Positions 21,419 through 32,588 of a stretch of DNA of 64,000 bases are shown here, piece by piece. The notes under the pieces were generated by a model. That model was given only the letters and a program-made list of their open reading frames with translations, searched no databases and was not told the origin of the DNA. Position 1 is the stretch's first letter. Every line of letters begins with the position of its first letter. The position numbers and the translations under genes were made by a program. The DNA is from Diphasiastrum complanatum (Eukaryota > Streptophyta > Lycopodiopsida > Lycopodiales > Lycopodiaceae), in assembly GCA_029204225.1 (NCBI GenBank), contig MU832578.1:1-64000 (forward strand), read 5' to 3'.

Positions 21419-23280
21419 ATGAAGACACCTACAAGGAAGTACAAAGCCGCCTCTAAGGCCATTGTTGAAAATCCTGAGACATCGAGTGCACCTCCCATCA
21501 TACACAAATGGCCATGGACCAGTTACCTTGCTGGATCACCAAGAAAAACAAGGGTCACGGATCCATCAGAAACCACACATTCACAGCTTGACGAATCGTT
21601 TGAGAGGATGACTGTTAGGCTGGCGAACATTCAAGCCACAAGAGAAAGAGTAAATTAAGCATCGTATAGTTTTGTTTGTAATGAATTTCGTTACTTTTAG
21701 TACTTTTGGTATTATGATAGTAATTAGCTACTTTTGGTACTTAATTTGGTACTTTTGGTACTTAATTTGGTACTTTAGCTACTTTTGGTACTTAATTTGG
21801 TACTTTAGCTACTACTGGTGCTTTATTTGGTACTTAATTTGATACTTTTGGTTTATGATTTGGTACTATTGGTACTACTTTTTGGGGTATTTGGTGATAT
21901 CTAGCCTACCTGCTTGGTTATTTGGTATTTTTATGTGAGGATTTCAGTGAATAATTTGTGCTAAAATTTACGCTTTTTGGTTTGCAGGAAAAAACAAAAT
22001 AGATGAGTACCCAATCTTGCAGAAGTTCTGTTACTCAGCGCAAGAGCTTTATGAAGAGTATGGCTTGAGCCTAGAGGGCAAACTTGCAAAAGACCTGCTA
22101 GACACTGATCTGCCAAGACAGTCGGTGGCTAACGGTCTTCAGGCAGAGATATAAAAAAAATGTTAAAATATATCTTAATCAACTGCATGCACAATTTCTA
22201 GATGATTGTCGTTTGTTGTTCCACAAGGTGTACCAGGCTTCCTCCTCCTACGACGAAATCACAGCCAGATTCGCCAAATGCTATGCATTGGAGCAGTGCA
22301 AGGCCACAAAATTGGACCTCGCAAAAGAGGTTGCAGAAGAGGAGGTAAATTTTTTGGTAGTCTTCTTTTTGTTGTTTGGTACTTTTCGTTCTTTTGAAGC
22401 TTATGAATGCGCTGTTGTCATTTTAATGAAACCTTTGGAACCTTTGACAATTTTGGCCCTATTGGATGTGAACTTCTAGTCTGTTTTGAACTTTTTAGCA
22501 ACTTTTTTTGGATTTGTTTTTGGTGTACTATTTGGTACTTTTTAGGTGTTGTTTACTACTTTTGGAGATTTTGCACTTTTCACAAGTTTGTTCCTTCGAA
22601 AAATTTGTAACTGGGGTATTATTGCGAATCGGTACTATTGACACTTTAACAACTAACAATACAATTGGTACTTTTGCAGTTTGGTACTTTTGACAATTTT
22701 GGTACTATTGGAACTTTTAAGGTCCTGTTTGCTACTTTTGGTACTTCTGGATTCACTTTTTAGTACTGTTTGACATTTTTTATGCTTTGTTTGGTACTTT
22801 TTTTGAAAATGTTTGCTAGTTTTAAAGCTAATAGATATAGTGTTGGCTATTGTTTGGTACTGTTGGTTATTGTTTGGTGCTATTTTGTACTAATTCAAAT
22901 TTTCATTGCAGAGGGAATGCAAAAAGCTGGAGTCGGATTGGAATGATCCTCAAGGGCACACTGATTTTGTAAATCTCATGCAAGAGAGGATCAGCAAGGG
23001 AGACAGATTCATTTTGTTTTCGAGACCCCACGTGGTGGGTGGGGTAGACTACATCCACGCCCTTGGGTGTTGCATTGCATGTGGCGAGTCTTTGGACTCT
23101 ACCTTTCTTCTCGGATCATTCATGTTTGCTTGCAGACATTCTTATCATCCATTATGTTTTGTTGTGACCATAAGCACCAAAGAATTTGGGTGTAAAACCA
23201 CGATGCAAAAACCCGGATGCAGCAAGAAAGTCCTCGAGGAGGCCAGGACTTGGGCTCACAAAGGGCCTTGGAAAGAGTAA
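21419..23280 (+). CDS. Multi-exon gene of unknown function, Cys/His-rich C-terminus
   Basis: Proposed exons: 21419-21649, 21988-22134, 22202-22344 and 22912-23280 (stop TAA). Exons 2-4 have agreeing phases, with acceptors TTTGCAG, TTTCTAG and ATTGCAG. Donors are AACG-GTCTTC (weak) and GAG-GTAAAT. Exon 1 ends at a plausible GTAAAT donor, but its phase does not match exon 2, so that junction or exon 1 may be wrong. Exon 2 encodes DEYPILQKFCYSAQELYEEY, and exon 3 a helical KLDLAKEVAEEE. Exon 4 continues the charged helix, then a Cys/His module: CCIACGE, FACRHSYHPLCF, and two later Cys (FGCKT, GCSKK). The spacing is reminiscent of a RING- or PHD-like zinc fold. I do not recognise the family. It may be a host gene or domesticated element gene. 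Confidence 0.5.
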
Positions 23281-23400
23281 GTTTCTTTTGGTGCTGAATG
23301 CTTTGGTAGTCTTGGAGTATATATCACAACAACGGTATTTGGTACTTTTGGAGTACCCTAGATTTATACTTAAAACACGTTTCTGAGTCTTTTCATATTT
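21685..23400 (+). repeat. TTTGGTACTTTT word repeats confined to introns and 3-prime flank
   Basis: The word TTTGGTACTTTT and close variants (GCTACTTTTGGTACTTAA) recur dozens of times in 21685-21900, 22350-22900 and after 23280, but not inside the proposed exons at 21988-22134, 22202-22344 and 22912-23280. The exon-avoiding distribution is part of the reason for believing the exon model. Confidence 0.75.
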
Positions 23401-23479
23401 CAGAGTACCAGCTTTGGTTCTCTATTTTTCAATTTTGGTATGATAGACAGTCTTTAGTTTTAAACTGATTGGTCCTACT

Positions 23480-23910
23480 TTAGCCATTAGGGAAACTTCG
23501 GACTCAATATGGGCCCTTTAAGAATTTAGAGAGAGAACATCATTACACTACCCAACTTCAGTTTCAGGCAGTCACTTCTGAGATAAACCAACTACACTAA
23601 AATTCAAAATGAAGTGGGTGGAAAACTCCAGGCCGTATCCTCGCGCATATGTCATCACGTCCATCGTGCCTTGCCATGCGGAAGGCAAGTGGAGGAGGAA
23701 AATAGCTTGCCTCTAGTAAAAGAAGTGTAGCATTCCATTACACCATTGCGTAGATCATGAAAAACCACACACTTTTTCTTTCTGTATCACTTCAATCCAA
23801 CCAACGTGAGATAGATCTTGGATTTCAATCTATGCTCGATCTTTGTGCAATCACCACATCTTAGGAGATCATAATCACACTTTTTGGGGTGTCCCACACG
23901 TGTGAAATTT
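23480..23910 (+). mobile_element. LTR-like repeat, left copy, of a copia element
   Basis: Matches 27815-28165 in order through several blocks: TAGGGAAAC, CACTTCTGAGATAAACCAA, CACTAAAATTCAA, GAAGTGGGTGG, GGAAGGCAAGTGGAG, CACTTCAATCCAAC. It is followed by a tRNA-Met primer site at 23914. The exact start is not resolved, and the outer ends do not show a clear TG...CA. Confidence 0.6.
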
Positions 23911-23913
23911 AAC

Positions 23914-23927
23914 TTGGTATCAGAGCC
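23914..23927 (+). other. Primer-binding site for initiator tRNA-Met
   Basis: TTGGTATCAGAGCC is the standard copia primer-binding sequence. It lies just right of the LTR-like repeat at 23480-23910, in plus orientation. Confidence 0.8.
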
Positions 23928-24239
23928 TACCTAAGATATTCATGCATACATCAAGAGTGATGAAAAATTTGCCTTGAAAATCAAGATGTAAAGAGTGTAG
24001 TTGCATCTCTATGACAAGGTTAAAGTTAGTAGATATTGAGATGAACTCAAGTGCATTAAAAACATGGAGAACTAAAGAGCTTATACTCTACTTCGGTGAA
24101 AAGAGAAAAAAAAAAATTCAAAAAATGGTTTGTGGAGGCCAAATTAGCCTAAAGAGTCTATTTTTTCATTATGAAAGATTCTTGAAGTTGTTGGCAATCG
24201 TTGACTGGTGCATCGGCTTTTTCAACATTGGAAAGTCTA

Positions 24240-24488
24240 GAAAGGTGGTCAGCCATGAAGTGTTGTGTGCCTAGAGGATGGTTCGTGGCCTTCATTTTTG
24301 GAGAGAATAAGGTAGGCAAGAGTGAAGGAATGTGCGTTTATTCTTGATTTTCTTGAGAGGCCTATTGACTATTCAAACTCAACATAAATACCTTCCACAT
24401 GTGGGAACATGCTCTACACATGTGATATTTACATATGTACATGAAATTATAAATTAATCAAGCTAGATTTTGCAAAATCTTCACACTC
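24240..24488 (-). mobile_element. Fragment of a minus-strand 3-prime LTR
   Basis: The plus-strand text ends GCAAAATCTTCACA followed by CTCCTCAAAATTT. Read on the minus strand that is a purine tract followed by TGTGAAGATTTTGC, the same junction type as at 17710. The outer boundary on the left is not defined, and no target duplication was found. Confidence 0.5.
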
Positions 24489-24766
24489 CTCAAAATTTAG
24501 CTTGATTACTATGCTCGTTTTCTCCAAGGCCAATAATAGCTTTTCAAGTAGATCCTTTGGTTGGATTTCAATGCTCAGGCTCAAATCATTTGGTAATGGA
24601 CATCTTGAAAAATCTATTTATACTTATTCTTGGAAAATTACAAAAACAAAGGAGGCTTGATTTACTACTTGAATATCGAAAAATTCAGAATCAAATTTTT
24701 TCGACCCAAGGCTTTTTTCGAACCAATGTTAATCTAGTCAAAGAGAGATTTTTCGAACCTGGTCGA

Positions 24767-24925
24767 TAACTGTTGCACTTCCGATCCACTACACCCCTGC
24801 TCCACTTCCGCTGCACCATGTTTGCACTGATTCTTGACTTGGTATCGGAGAATCTATCTCTACTAGATCTCTACTAATCCGATATCAGTCGATTTCTTTG
24901 ATTTTCCAACATGGTATCAATGCGG
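24767..24925 (+). mobile_element. Possible short copia LTR end and tRNA-Met primer site
   Basis: TTTTCCAACA ends at 24911 and is followed by TGGTATCAATGCGG, a degenerate tRNA-Met primer site. TGTTGCACTTCC at 24767 could be the start, giving a very short LTR of about 145 bases. The end and primer site are fairly convincing; the start is a guess. Confidence 0.5.
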
Positions 24926-24950
24926 ATGGCTCAGTTTTCTGCAATTTTCA

Positions 24951-27560
24951 TTGAGAATTCAATCTTGTTTCTACCAAGACGTCATTTCAACAAGTGCACA
25001 ACCAACAATATTCCGCCATTGTTGTTTCTACCAACAATATCGATACTACACCAGAATGGATTCTACTTCAAGTTCTTCTCCGATTGACAAGCTCGATGGA
25101 GAGAACTACCATCTCTGGAAGTTCAAGATCGACCCAACAGCATCTCACTCTATCTACAATCATTTCGATGCTATTACAAGAGGAGATCAAAAGGAATGCA
25201 TCCTCCTCATGCTCAAGATCAGATCCGCAAGCTCTATACACAAACAAAAATCAGAAGAGATCTCCAAAGTTAGATTTTCCTGACAGAAAGAGCAACTTAC
25301 AGTTTGGGTCAAATTTTGACTCAAGGTCGAATTTTTACTCAGGGTCTAATTCCGGCTCAAGGTCAAATTCGAATTTTCCTTCATCATTCCAACAAAAGTA
25401 GAACTTGTTCTACTAATACTGTAAGAGGACTAGTCATCTCATCGAGAACAACAGAACACTCAAGTACAACAATGGAAAGAAGCTGCAAGTCCACAACAAC
25501 AAGCAAATGTTGTCTCAACCAGTTACTCGATCCAGCATGAAGAGGAAGATGAAATTGCCTTCTTGACCAAGGTCAAAAATCTATAGGATATCGATTCTTG
25601 GTACTTGGACTCCGGAGCAACACAACACATGACTCACCATCGGATGATTCCAAAGCTACAATCCCTTCACTCATTCTAGAGTTGTGCAACTTGGAGACAA
25701 CTCATCCCACTCCATTGAAGGTGAAGGAATGGTCAGGTTCGAATTCCAGAAAGGTGATGTTAGGTTGATGTCCAATGTTTTACATATTCCGAACATGAAC
25801 AAAAATCTGCTCTTACTTAGCAAAATCACAGATTCAGATCAAAGGGTCGAATTCGATAGACAGGGCTGCACTATTCTTGATGAATCTAGCTTTTTGCTTT
25901 CAGTAGAAGGTGTGGCAATTTGTACAAACTTAGTCACTCCTATTCTACTAGTCAAGCTTTTTTTACTACTACTTCTGATTCAACTGACATGTTGTGGCAT
26001 CACAGATTAGGCCATTTACTAGTTGTATTCAACAAATGTTGAAACAAAACATATACAAGATTTAACTTTCATTAGCAAATCCGATACTCCATGTAAAAGC
26101 TGTATTTCCAACAAGCATGTTGGAAGTTCAATCATTTCAGATTCAGAATGTACTTCTAGAGATTTGCTAGATCTTGTACACATAAACATTTGTTTACCTA
26201 TGTAGACTATTTCCACAAGGGGAGTTGTCTACATTTTGACTATTATTGATGACTTCTTTCGAAGGACTGCAACATACTTTTTTGAAGAACAATTCTGATA
26301 CTCTCAAGTTCTTCATGCAATTCAAGGCATCATAAAAAAATTCGACCCAAAGAAGGATCAAAGCTCTACGCTCTGATGCAGGGGGAGTATTTATCTCCAA
26401 CAAATTCAAAGACTTCTGCAAGGCAACCGAAATATAACAACATTTTACAACAAACTCACTTTAGTCTAATGTTGTAGCTAAATGGAAGACTCAATCACTC
26501 ATTGAGAGTGCCAAGGGCATGTTGGCCCATGGATCTCTTCCAAAGAAGTATTGAGCAAAAGCTGTTACTACTACAACCTACCTTCAAAATCAATCCATTT
26601 CAGAGGCCCTGAATGACAAGACACCTTATGAGGTGTGGACAGGATCGAAGCCATCACTCAACCATATCAGAGTGTTTGGATGTTTTGCTTTCAGTCAGAT
26701 CACTGCTGATCTCCAAAAGAATCAAACCCAAGGATGAACAATCAAAATCTGATCCAGGGTCGAAAAATCCAAAATCTGACCAGGGTCTGCTGATAGCAGA
26801 AGATTGATCTTTATTGGCTATTCCTCAGACCACCAAACATACAAGCTCTTCAATCTGGACACTTAGAAGTCTTTCACGAGTAGAGATGTCACTTTTGTGG
26901 AAGATTAGTTTTTTGACCACAAGGGAAAAGCTACAGCAAAATCTGACCCAAGGGTCAAAATTTCAAAATTCAATACTGACTCAGAAAATGAGTCAGAATC
27001 TCATCGGATCGAACAAGATCGAAGGATCGAATTTCAAAATCGAATCAATCCAGACAACCTCCATCCCTATTCGTGGATAATCCAGCCTGCTACTTTGTGC
27101 AGGAACTCAACATTATTTCAAAGGCAGAGTCATCCATTGATGCTGACCAGTGCAAGGCAAAAGAGGACACCACACTTGTAGTTCTAAACGAGAATGGTTT
27201 TTATCCAAACTTGGCAGACTCGAATATTTACTTTAAGTCTGTATCAGATCATTCCACTATCATCACTCTTTATGTAGATGATGTTTTATTACTCAATAAC
27301 AATCTGATTTTGATGAAGGAACTGAAATGCATGTTAGCACTGGAGTATATTTTTCGAATCCGAACCAGCAGACTGATTTTCATCAGTCAACAAAAATCTG
27401 ACCCATCAACCAAGATTCTCAAAGGCTACACAGATTCAGATTGGAAGAAAGTATCGACAACAGAATATCAGGTATATTTTTTGAATCCAAACCAGCAGAC
27501 TGATTTTCATCAGTCAACAAAAATCTGACCCATCAGCCAAGATTCTCAAAGGCTACACAG
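24951..27560 (+). pseudogene. Decayed copia gag-pol with inserted GGGTC words
   Basis: In order: Gag start (SIDKLDGENYHLWKFKID), protease (SWYLDSGATQHMTH near 25595), post-protease region (VLHIPNMNKNLLLLSKITD), LWHHRLGH-like zinc region near 25995, integrase core start (VVYILTIIDDFF near 26235), integrase C-terminal (NDKTPYEVWTGSKPSLNHIR near 26610) and RT (ITLYVDDVLLLNNN near 27270). Frames are broken many times. Unusually, short segments based on TCTGACC and GGGTCGAA are spread through the coding sequence, for example the Ser-Asn-Phe-Gly repeat near 25300-25380 and Lys-Ser-Asp-Pro repeats near 26740. No RNase H is left. Confidence 0.75.
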
Positions 27561-27595
27561 ATTCAGATTAGAAGAAAGTATCGACACCAGAATAT
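27345..27595 (+). repeat. Tandem duplication of about 126 bases in copia RT
   Basis: The segment running from GTATATTTTTCGAATCC to TCGACAACAGAATATC is repeated immediately with about six differences (second copy 27471-27595). It includes AACCAGCAGACTGATTTTCA and CAAAGGCTACACAGATTCAG. Confidence 0.9.
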
Positions 27596-27814
27596 CGACT
27601 TCTGGATTAATGTACTATGCACACATACGATACTACCAAATTCGAAGCAAAATAGTACCAAATATGTCAGATCTGAGCTCTCAAATTAAGGGAAGAACCA
27701 AAAGTCCCAATATGTACTTTCATAGTACCCATAAACACCAAGAACTCACACATGATAGATGTGTAAAAAAAGATCAATAGTTTCTACATATAAGTTAAAA
27801 CTTGTAAAACCAAT

Positions 27815-28165
27815 TATTCATTAGGGAAACTCTTGAATCCAAAAGGGCCTTTTGTAAAGATGCTTTCTTTGACTTTTCAAAGGTTTTATGTCCACATGGC
27901 CCAATGGTGTGTTTCCATGTGTGCTAGACCGTAATGGTGGTGGCCCAACTTCAATTTCGGACAGCCACTTCTGAGATAAACCAATTACACTAAAATTCAA
28001 TGAAGTGGGTGGGAAGCCCAAGGTCATGTTCTTGCACATGTCGTCACGTCGCGTCGCGTCGTGCCTCGCCATGTGGAAGGCAAGTGGAGTGAGTATTTCT
28101 TTACACCATTGTGTAGATCTAAAAAATCGCACAATTTTTTTTTTTTGGATCACTTCAATCCAACA
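27815..28165 (+). mobile_element. LTR-like repeat, right copy
   Basis: Counterpart of 23480-23800, with the same blocks in the same order plus a 40-60 base extra segment near 27850-27920 and an extra GTCGC repeat near 28045. Together they would bound a copia of about 4.5 kb, but internal order suggests more than one element is involved. Confidence 0.6.
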
Positions 28166-30707
28166 CACGGTTAAAAAGTTATGGCCATTGGATTGGGCTT
28201 ACACACGTAGGAAGCCAGTGCCCTCGCACTTATTACTCTAACTGTACAGTGACATTCAATAGCATTCCACAACAAGAATGGGATATAACTTGACTATGGA
28301 CATTATTGACTTTGGAATGGTGTTCTATCTAATAGCATAAAAATACAACTAGTGTCAGATGTCACTCATGAAAATCATTGAAGATCTTTTGCCTGCCACT
28401 TGTGCAAGTTTACAAGTGAAATTGCACCATCAATGGATAAGCTTAATGTTACACCTGCCATCCATTTTGTAAAAATTGAAAGCAGCAAAATTGGGGATGC
28501 CATGTTGAACATGTTTTGAGGTACACAGAACTTCTAGTAATAAGAAGAGCTAAATTTTGTAATTTTCCTCATGTGTAGGTGATGAAATATACAAATCTAT
28601 GCAGGAAAAAACTTACTAAATTATCGTTATAATTTTTCAGACTTTCATCCCTTCTTACAATCTTTTGGTGCTCCTATCATATACACATACAAGCTTATAT
28701 AGTAAATGTTTCAATGTACATGGTCGAGATCTAAAGTTCTTGGACTTCTGAAGCACTACACCATCTCACTCTAGCAAAAACCACCATGTCCATTTATCTA
28801 ATCGGAGAAAAGAGTCATCCCATACCAGTGAGGCAAGATAAGCCGTTATCGGAGTGTTCTGCATAATCATAATTGTAACGACTAGAAAATCCGAAGTTCA
28901 AATTAAGCACTGGTTCAATGGAGACAGCATATGGCATTTCATGGTACTTCTTAGAACATTAACAACAGAAAAAAAATAGTTTCGAAAGGAATGTTGAAAA
29001 GGTTTGGAAGCAGGAGGCCAGCACCGTTGATTGTGGAAATATCAGGTGGTTGAAGGCTAGAGTCAATTGGGAGGTTGAGACATAAAAGCATCTGTCCAAG
29101 GAGTGCAGGTGAGGCAGGAGGGTTGAGGTGAGTTGATGCAGACCAGATCAGGAACAAGAAGGCAAAAAAGGAAGCATGGGTGGTTGATCACTGGGAGGGT
29201 TACCAGATGTTTCAGGTTTTCTTTTTTTCATCATGCTCCTACGAAAAAAATACCTGATGTGAAACATATAAAGCATGACATAAGCAACTAGACTATGTCT
29301 TCCACATGAGTCAACTTCCATCCCTTGCATTCAATTCTGAATGGCAACACGGGCACCAGATTACCAGAGAATGGCCATGATGCTCTTCTATTGAAATATA
29401 CATGCAGATGTGTTAATCTTTCTGGGAGGACCTCCACAAATTGACATGCTTCTTTGTTATCAGTAGATCACTTGCCATTATTTCTTCTTTTATTTATTGC
29501 CCATATCAAGAGCAACGATAGGGGAACCACTCCTAATGCAGCATCACGCAATCCTGATTCAGTCTCACTAGATATAACGCCAATCCGTGACCAGTCACCA
29601 CTGTATCTGCACAGAGCAAATCAAGCATTTACTAATTTCAGGTGGTAAAATCAGTTTATGAATCAAGCATATGTTCACATCTGTACTCCATAGTCTTGAG
29701 AGTCAATATCATACACGTAATGATTATTTATGAACAGGTCAACATGCTAGTCCATATTCCCTAAGCTTCTGTATGTCATAAAAATGGAGCTAAACATGGA
29801 ACAGTTGTTCATAAGGCTGTGAGGACTCTGACTGCAAATATTACTTGATCGAACGTGGACTTTCGTGAGCGATACAAGTAGAGGTCCAAATTCATGAGCT
29901 TCAAAACATCAAAACTTACATTTAAGAACAATACTTAAAGTATTCTATGTTGTTTAATGGCACATCTCACCTACTTTTGTTAGATGATATGTGTTATCAC
30001 CTAGGATGAAAGCAAAAGTAGGTGATATGAAGACTCTGGTAAATCTTTGAAAGTATTAGTCACTCCCTTTGAACCAGGGTCAGACTAAGTTATGTAGCCT
30101 GAACATATAGTTTTTCTGCAAGTTCTAATTCATGTGAATTGTTTTTGTGAAATACAACCAACTTGTAGCCAGCAAGCTTCACTTATGCTCTCATCATTGG
30201 CTAGACCCAGCTGACTGAGAACTAAATGATGATCAACAAGAGCAATCAAGCAATGAAACAAGAAATTAAAAACAACAACAAGGACCTTGATTTGTATACA
30301 AGAATAACAAACAACAAACAAACTACAAAAAAAACTAGAAACAAAGTAGGCTTCTATCATTTTATATCTTGAACAATCAAATAGCTGAAATACATCAAGC
30401 CACTGATACTTACAATGATTTCAATGTCTTTCATGATTTCTTTTTTTTTTGTAGCCCTTATTGCAATACTAAAAGAATTATTTACTTAACTAGTTTACAA
30501 AAGAACTTGTTCAGGTAAAAAGGCAAAAACATATCGAATTGTGAATTGATCATTCCATACCTAACAAAACAAGAAATATTTGAAGAAATATGATACGTAT
30601 GAATTACATTGAAGCTATGATACTTTGGCTGCAACCTTCTATTTAAAAGATCAAAGAAAAACCCTGATCTAAGTTTGCAAGAGTTAGTACCCTCCTTTGC
30701 AAAGGCT
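28166..30707. other. No gene or element recognised
   Basis: 2.5 kb of AT-rich sequence. The open frames present are short and have no recognisable motif on either strand. I see no LTR ends, primer sites or inverted repeats. Confidence 0.4.
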
Positions 30708-30767
30708 CTAGTGTTATTGCTTATGAGTCCTGTCAGTTACGCTACTACGAGTTTTGTTAGTCTACCT

Positions 30768-30964
30768 CAAAGATGAATGGGGCGGACGCGGACGTGCGTT
30801 CCGGGACGCATCCGGACGCGGACGCGTCCACCCCGGACGCGGTTTTTTTTTTCCCTCATAAAATAGCAAAAAAACCGAAATTTTTTTTTTAAAAAAAAAA
30901 AGTGGACGCGTCCGACCCCACGCCCGGGGGTCGGAGACGCGTCCGGCCCGGACCCTCATTTCTG
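30768..30964. mobile_element. hAT-like short element (MITE) in Ty3 RNase H
   Basis: Flanked by the 8-base direct repeat GTCTACCT (30760-30767 and 30965-30972), the target length of hAT transposons. Ends are imperfect inverted repeats: left CAAAGATGAATGGGG, right read inward CAGAAATGAGGGTC, both close to the hAT pattern CA-x-x-G/A-ATGA. The interior is dense in GGACGCG words in both orientations around an A/T-rich centre. 197 bases, no ORF of its own. The reading frame of the host RNase H continues across the flanks. Confidence 0.85.
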
Positions 30965-31787
30965 GTCTACCTACAAGATGGAACTCCTGGCTTGTATCCA
31001 CGCTGTTATTGAGTGGTGCCCTTATCTTCAGAGGTTCAAACTTCAGTCTATGCCTTTCGATTTATATATGAATCCCAAGTCTTTATGATATGTAGAGACT
31101 CAAAATAATTTCAGAGATTGACATTTTCAATGGCTGCAATTTGTTCGTTTTCATTATCAATTGTGTTATCAACCTAGTAAAAGGAATGTTGGTGCTAACG
31201 CTTTATCGCACTTACCTGCTCTTCTTTGTGACCTTAGCATTATTTTACCTGATTGCTTTGATGCACTTTTGTTATGATTTTTACGAGATTCTGTTACTGC
31301 TCAACCAGCTTCTCTTCGCCATCAGGTATATTCCCTCGTTGACCAATGCCTTTCTCATATAGGGCTATATGCATTCCTAGTACTTTGAATCTCGGTTCCA
31401 AACGTTTATCCAATGCCCATTATTCCAACATAGGAGGTCATTATGGTTTCCAAAAATCGTTTGCTCGACTTAAATCCTATTTTTTTGGGCCTCATATAAA
31501 ATCTGATTTGCGACTTTTATCAAGATTTGTGATTACAGTGATCACAAAAAATATTTTTGTGCAAAATTCCAAGTCTTCTCCAGCATTGACCAGTTCTGCA
31601 TCACCAATGGGCTCATATCTCCATGGATTTCATTTTGAGTGTTCCTCACACATGGCATGAACATGACACTTGCCTTGTTGTAATTGATCGATTATCTATA
31701 TAGGCATATTATATTCCTGTTAAGTCTACTCTTATAGCCAAGCAACGTGTGGCCTATATCTTTAATTCTTACTAACTGTGAAAAATG

Positions 31788-32082
31788 CATAGAACCCACG
31801 GTTCCAGAACCATGGGTCCTGGGAACCGTGGAAGGAACTGTACCACGGTTCCTTGAACCGTGGTACGGTTCATCTAAAAATCGATTAATAGTTTATTTAT
31901 TTTAATTTTCCCCCCAAAACCCCTCAGAGCTCGTTTTGGGGGTGGGGGAAAAAAAAAATTAATTAATTGATTAATTATTTCACGGTTTATACGGTTCTGC
32001 CCATAAAAAGAATGTGAACCATACGGTTCACAGTACGGTTCTCAGAACCATACTGAACCGTTAACGGTTTATTGATTCTATG
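31788..32082. mobile_element. Second hAT-like short element in Ty3 integrase
   Basis: Flanked by GAAAAATG (31780-31787) and GACAAATG (32083-32090), an 8-base duplication with one mismatch. Both ends read CATAGAA inward. The interior is dense in ACGGTTC and GAACCGT words in both orientations, with a TTAATTAATTGATTAATTA-type AT-rich centre and CCCCC/GGGGG runs. 295 bases, non-coding. Same design as the element at 30768 but with a different repeated word. Confidence 0.75.
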
Positions 32083-32588
32083 GACAAATGTTTTACTTCC
32101 AGCCTTTAGGAAAAAAAAGCTAATGTATTCTAAATATTCAGATTCTTAATGGCACTGCTTATCATTCTGCTGCTGATGATCAATCTGAATTCATAAATCA
32201 TAGTTTAGAGATTTATGTACGCAATTTTGTCTCACCCTTTGGTCAAGATTGGGAGCAGCACTTGTGTTTTTAAAAATACAACTATAATAGTTCTCTGCTA
32301 GCTTTGTTATCCTCTTTTACCAATTCGCCATTCAAGTGAGAGTAATAAAAGTACATCAAATATAATCAATTGTTGATCCCCTACAAAGAAGAGCAATGAA
32401 TCTCCTTCAAAGAGCTCAAGAGTAGTTGAATTATAAGTTACTAGAATGAATAAAGGTCTTGATACTTACAAGTCTGAAGGCCTTTAGGGAAACCTTCCAA
32501 GAAGATATTATTGTGGGTTAGGTTTTGTAAGATCCCAAGAGGGTCTATGCCCCCTACCACTTGGTGACTAACCTATTAGCTCTAAGAC

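Larger units (their letters stand above)
30708..32520 (+). pseudogene. Ty3-type RNase H and integrase remnant, split by two hAT-like elements
   Basis: From about 30708: an RNase H start resembling VIAYESCQLR, interrupted by the element at 30768-30964. It resumes with KMELLACIHAVIEWCPYLQR, and then QPSKRNVGANALSHLP, the RNase H end. Integrase zinc region follows with SNIGGHYGFQKSFARLKSYF. The core start is near 31650 (the WISMDF-like segment and LVVIDRLSI), then the second insert at 31788-32082. Core end: TAYHSAADDQSEFINHSLEI and QDWEQHL. Several stops and frameshifts. Skipping the first insert and one target copy makes the RNase H frame continue across the junction, which independently supports the insertion boundaries. 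Confidence 0.8.
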
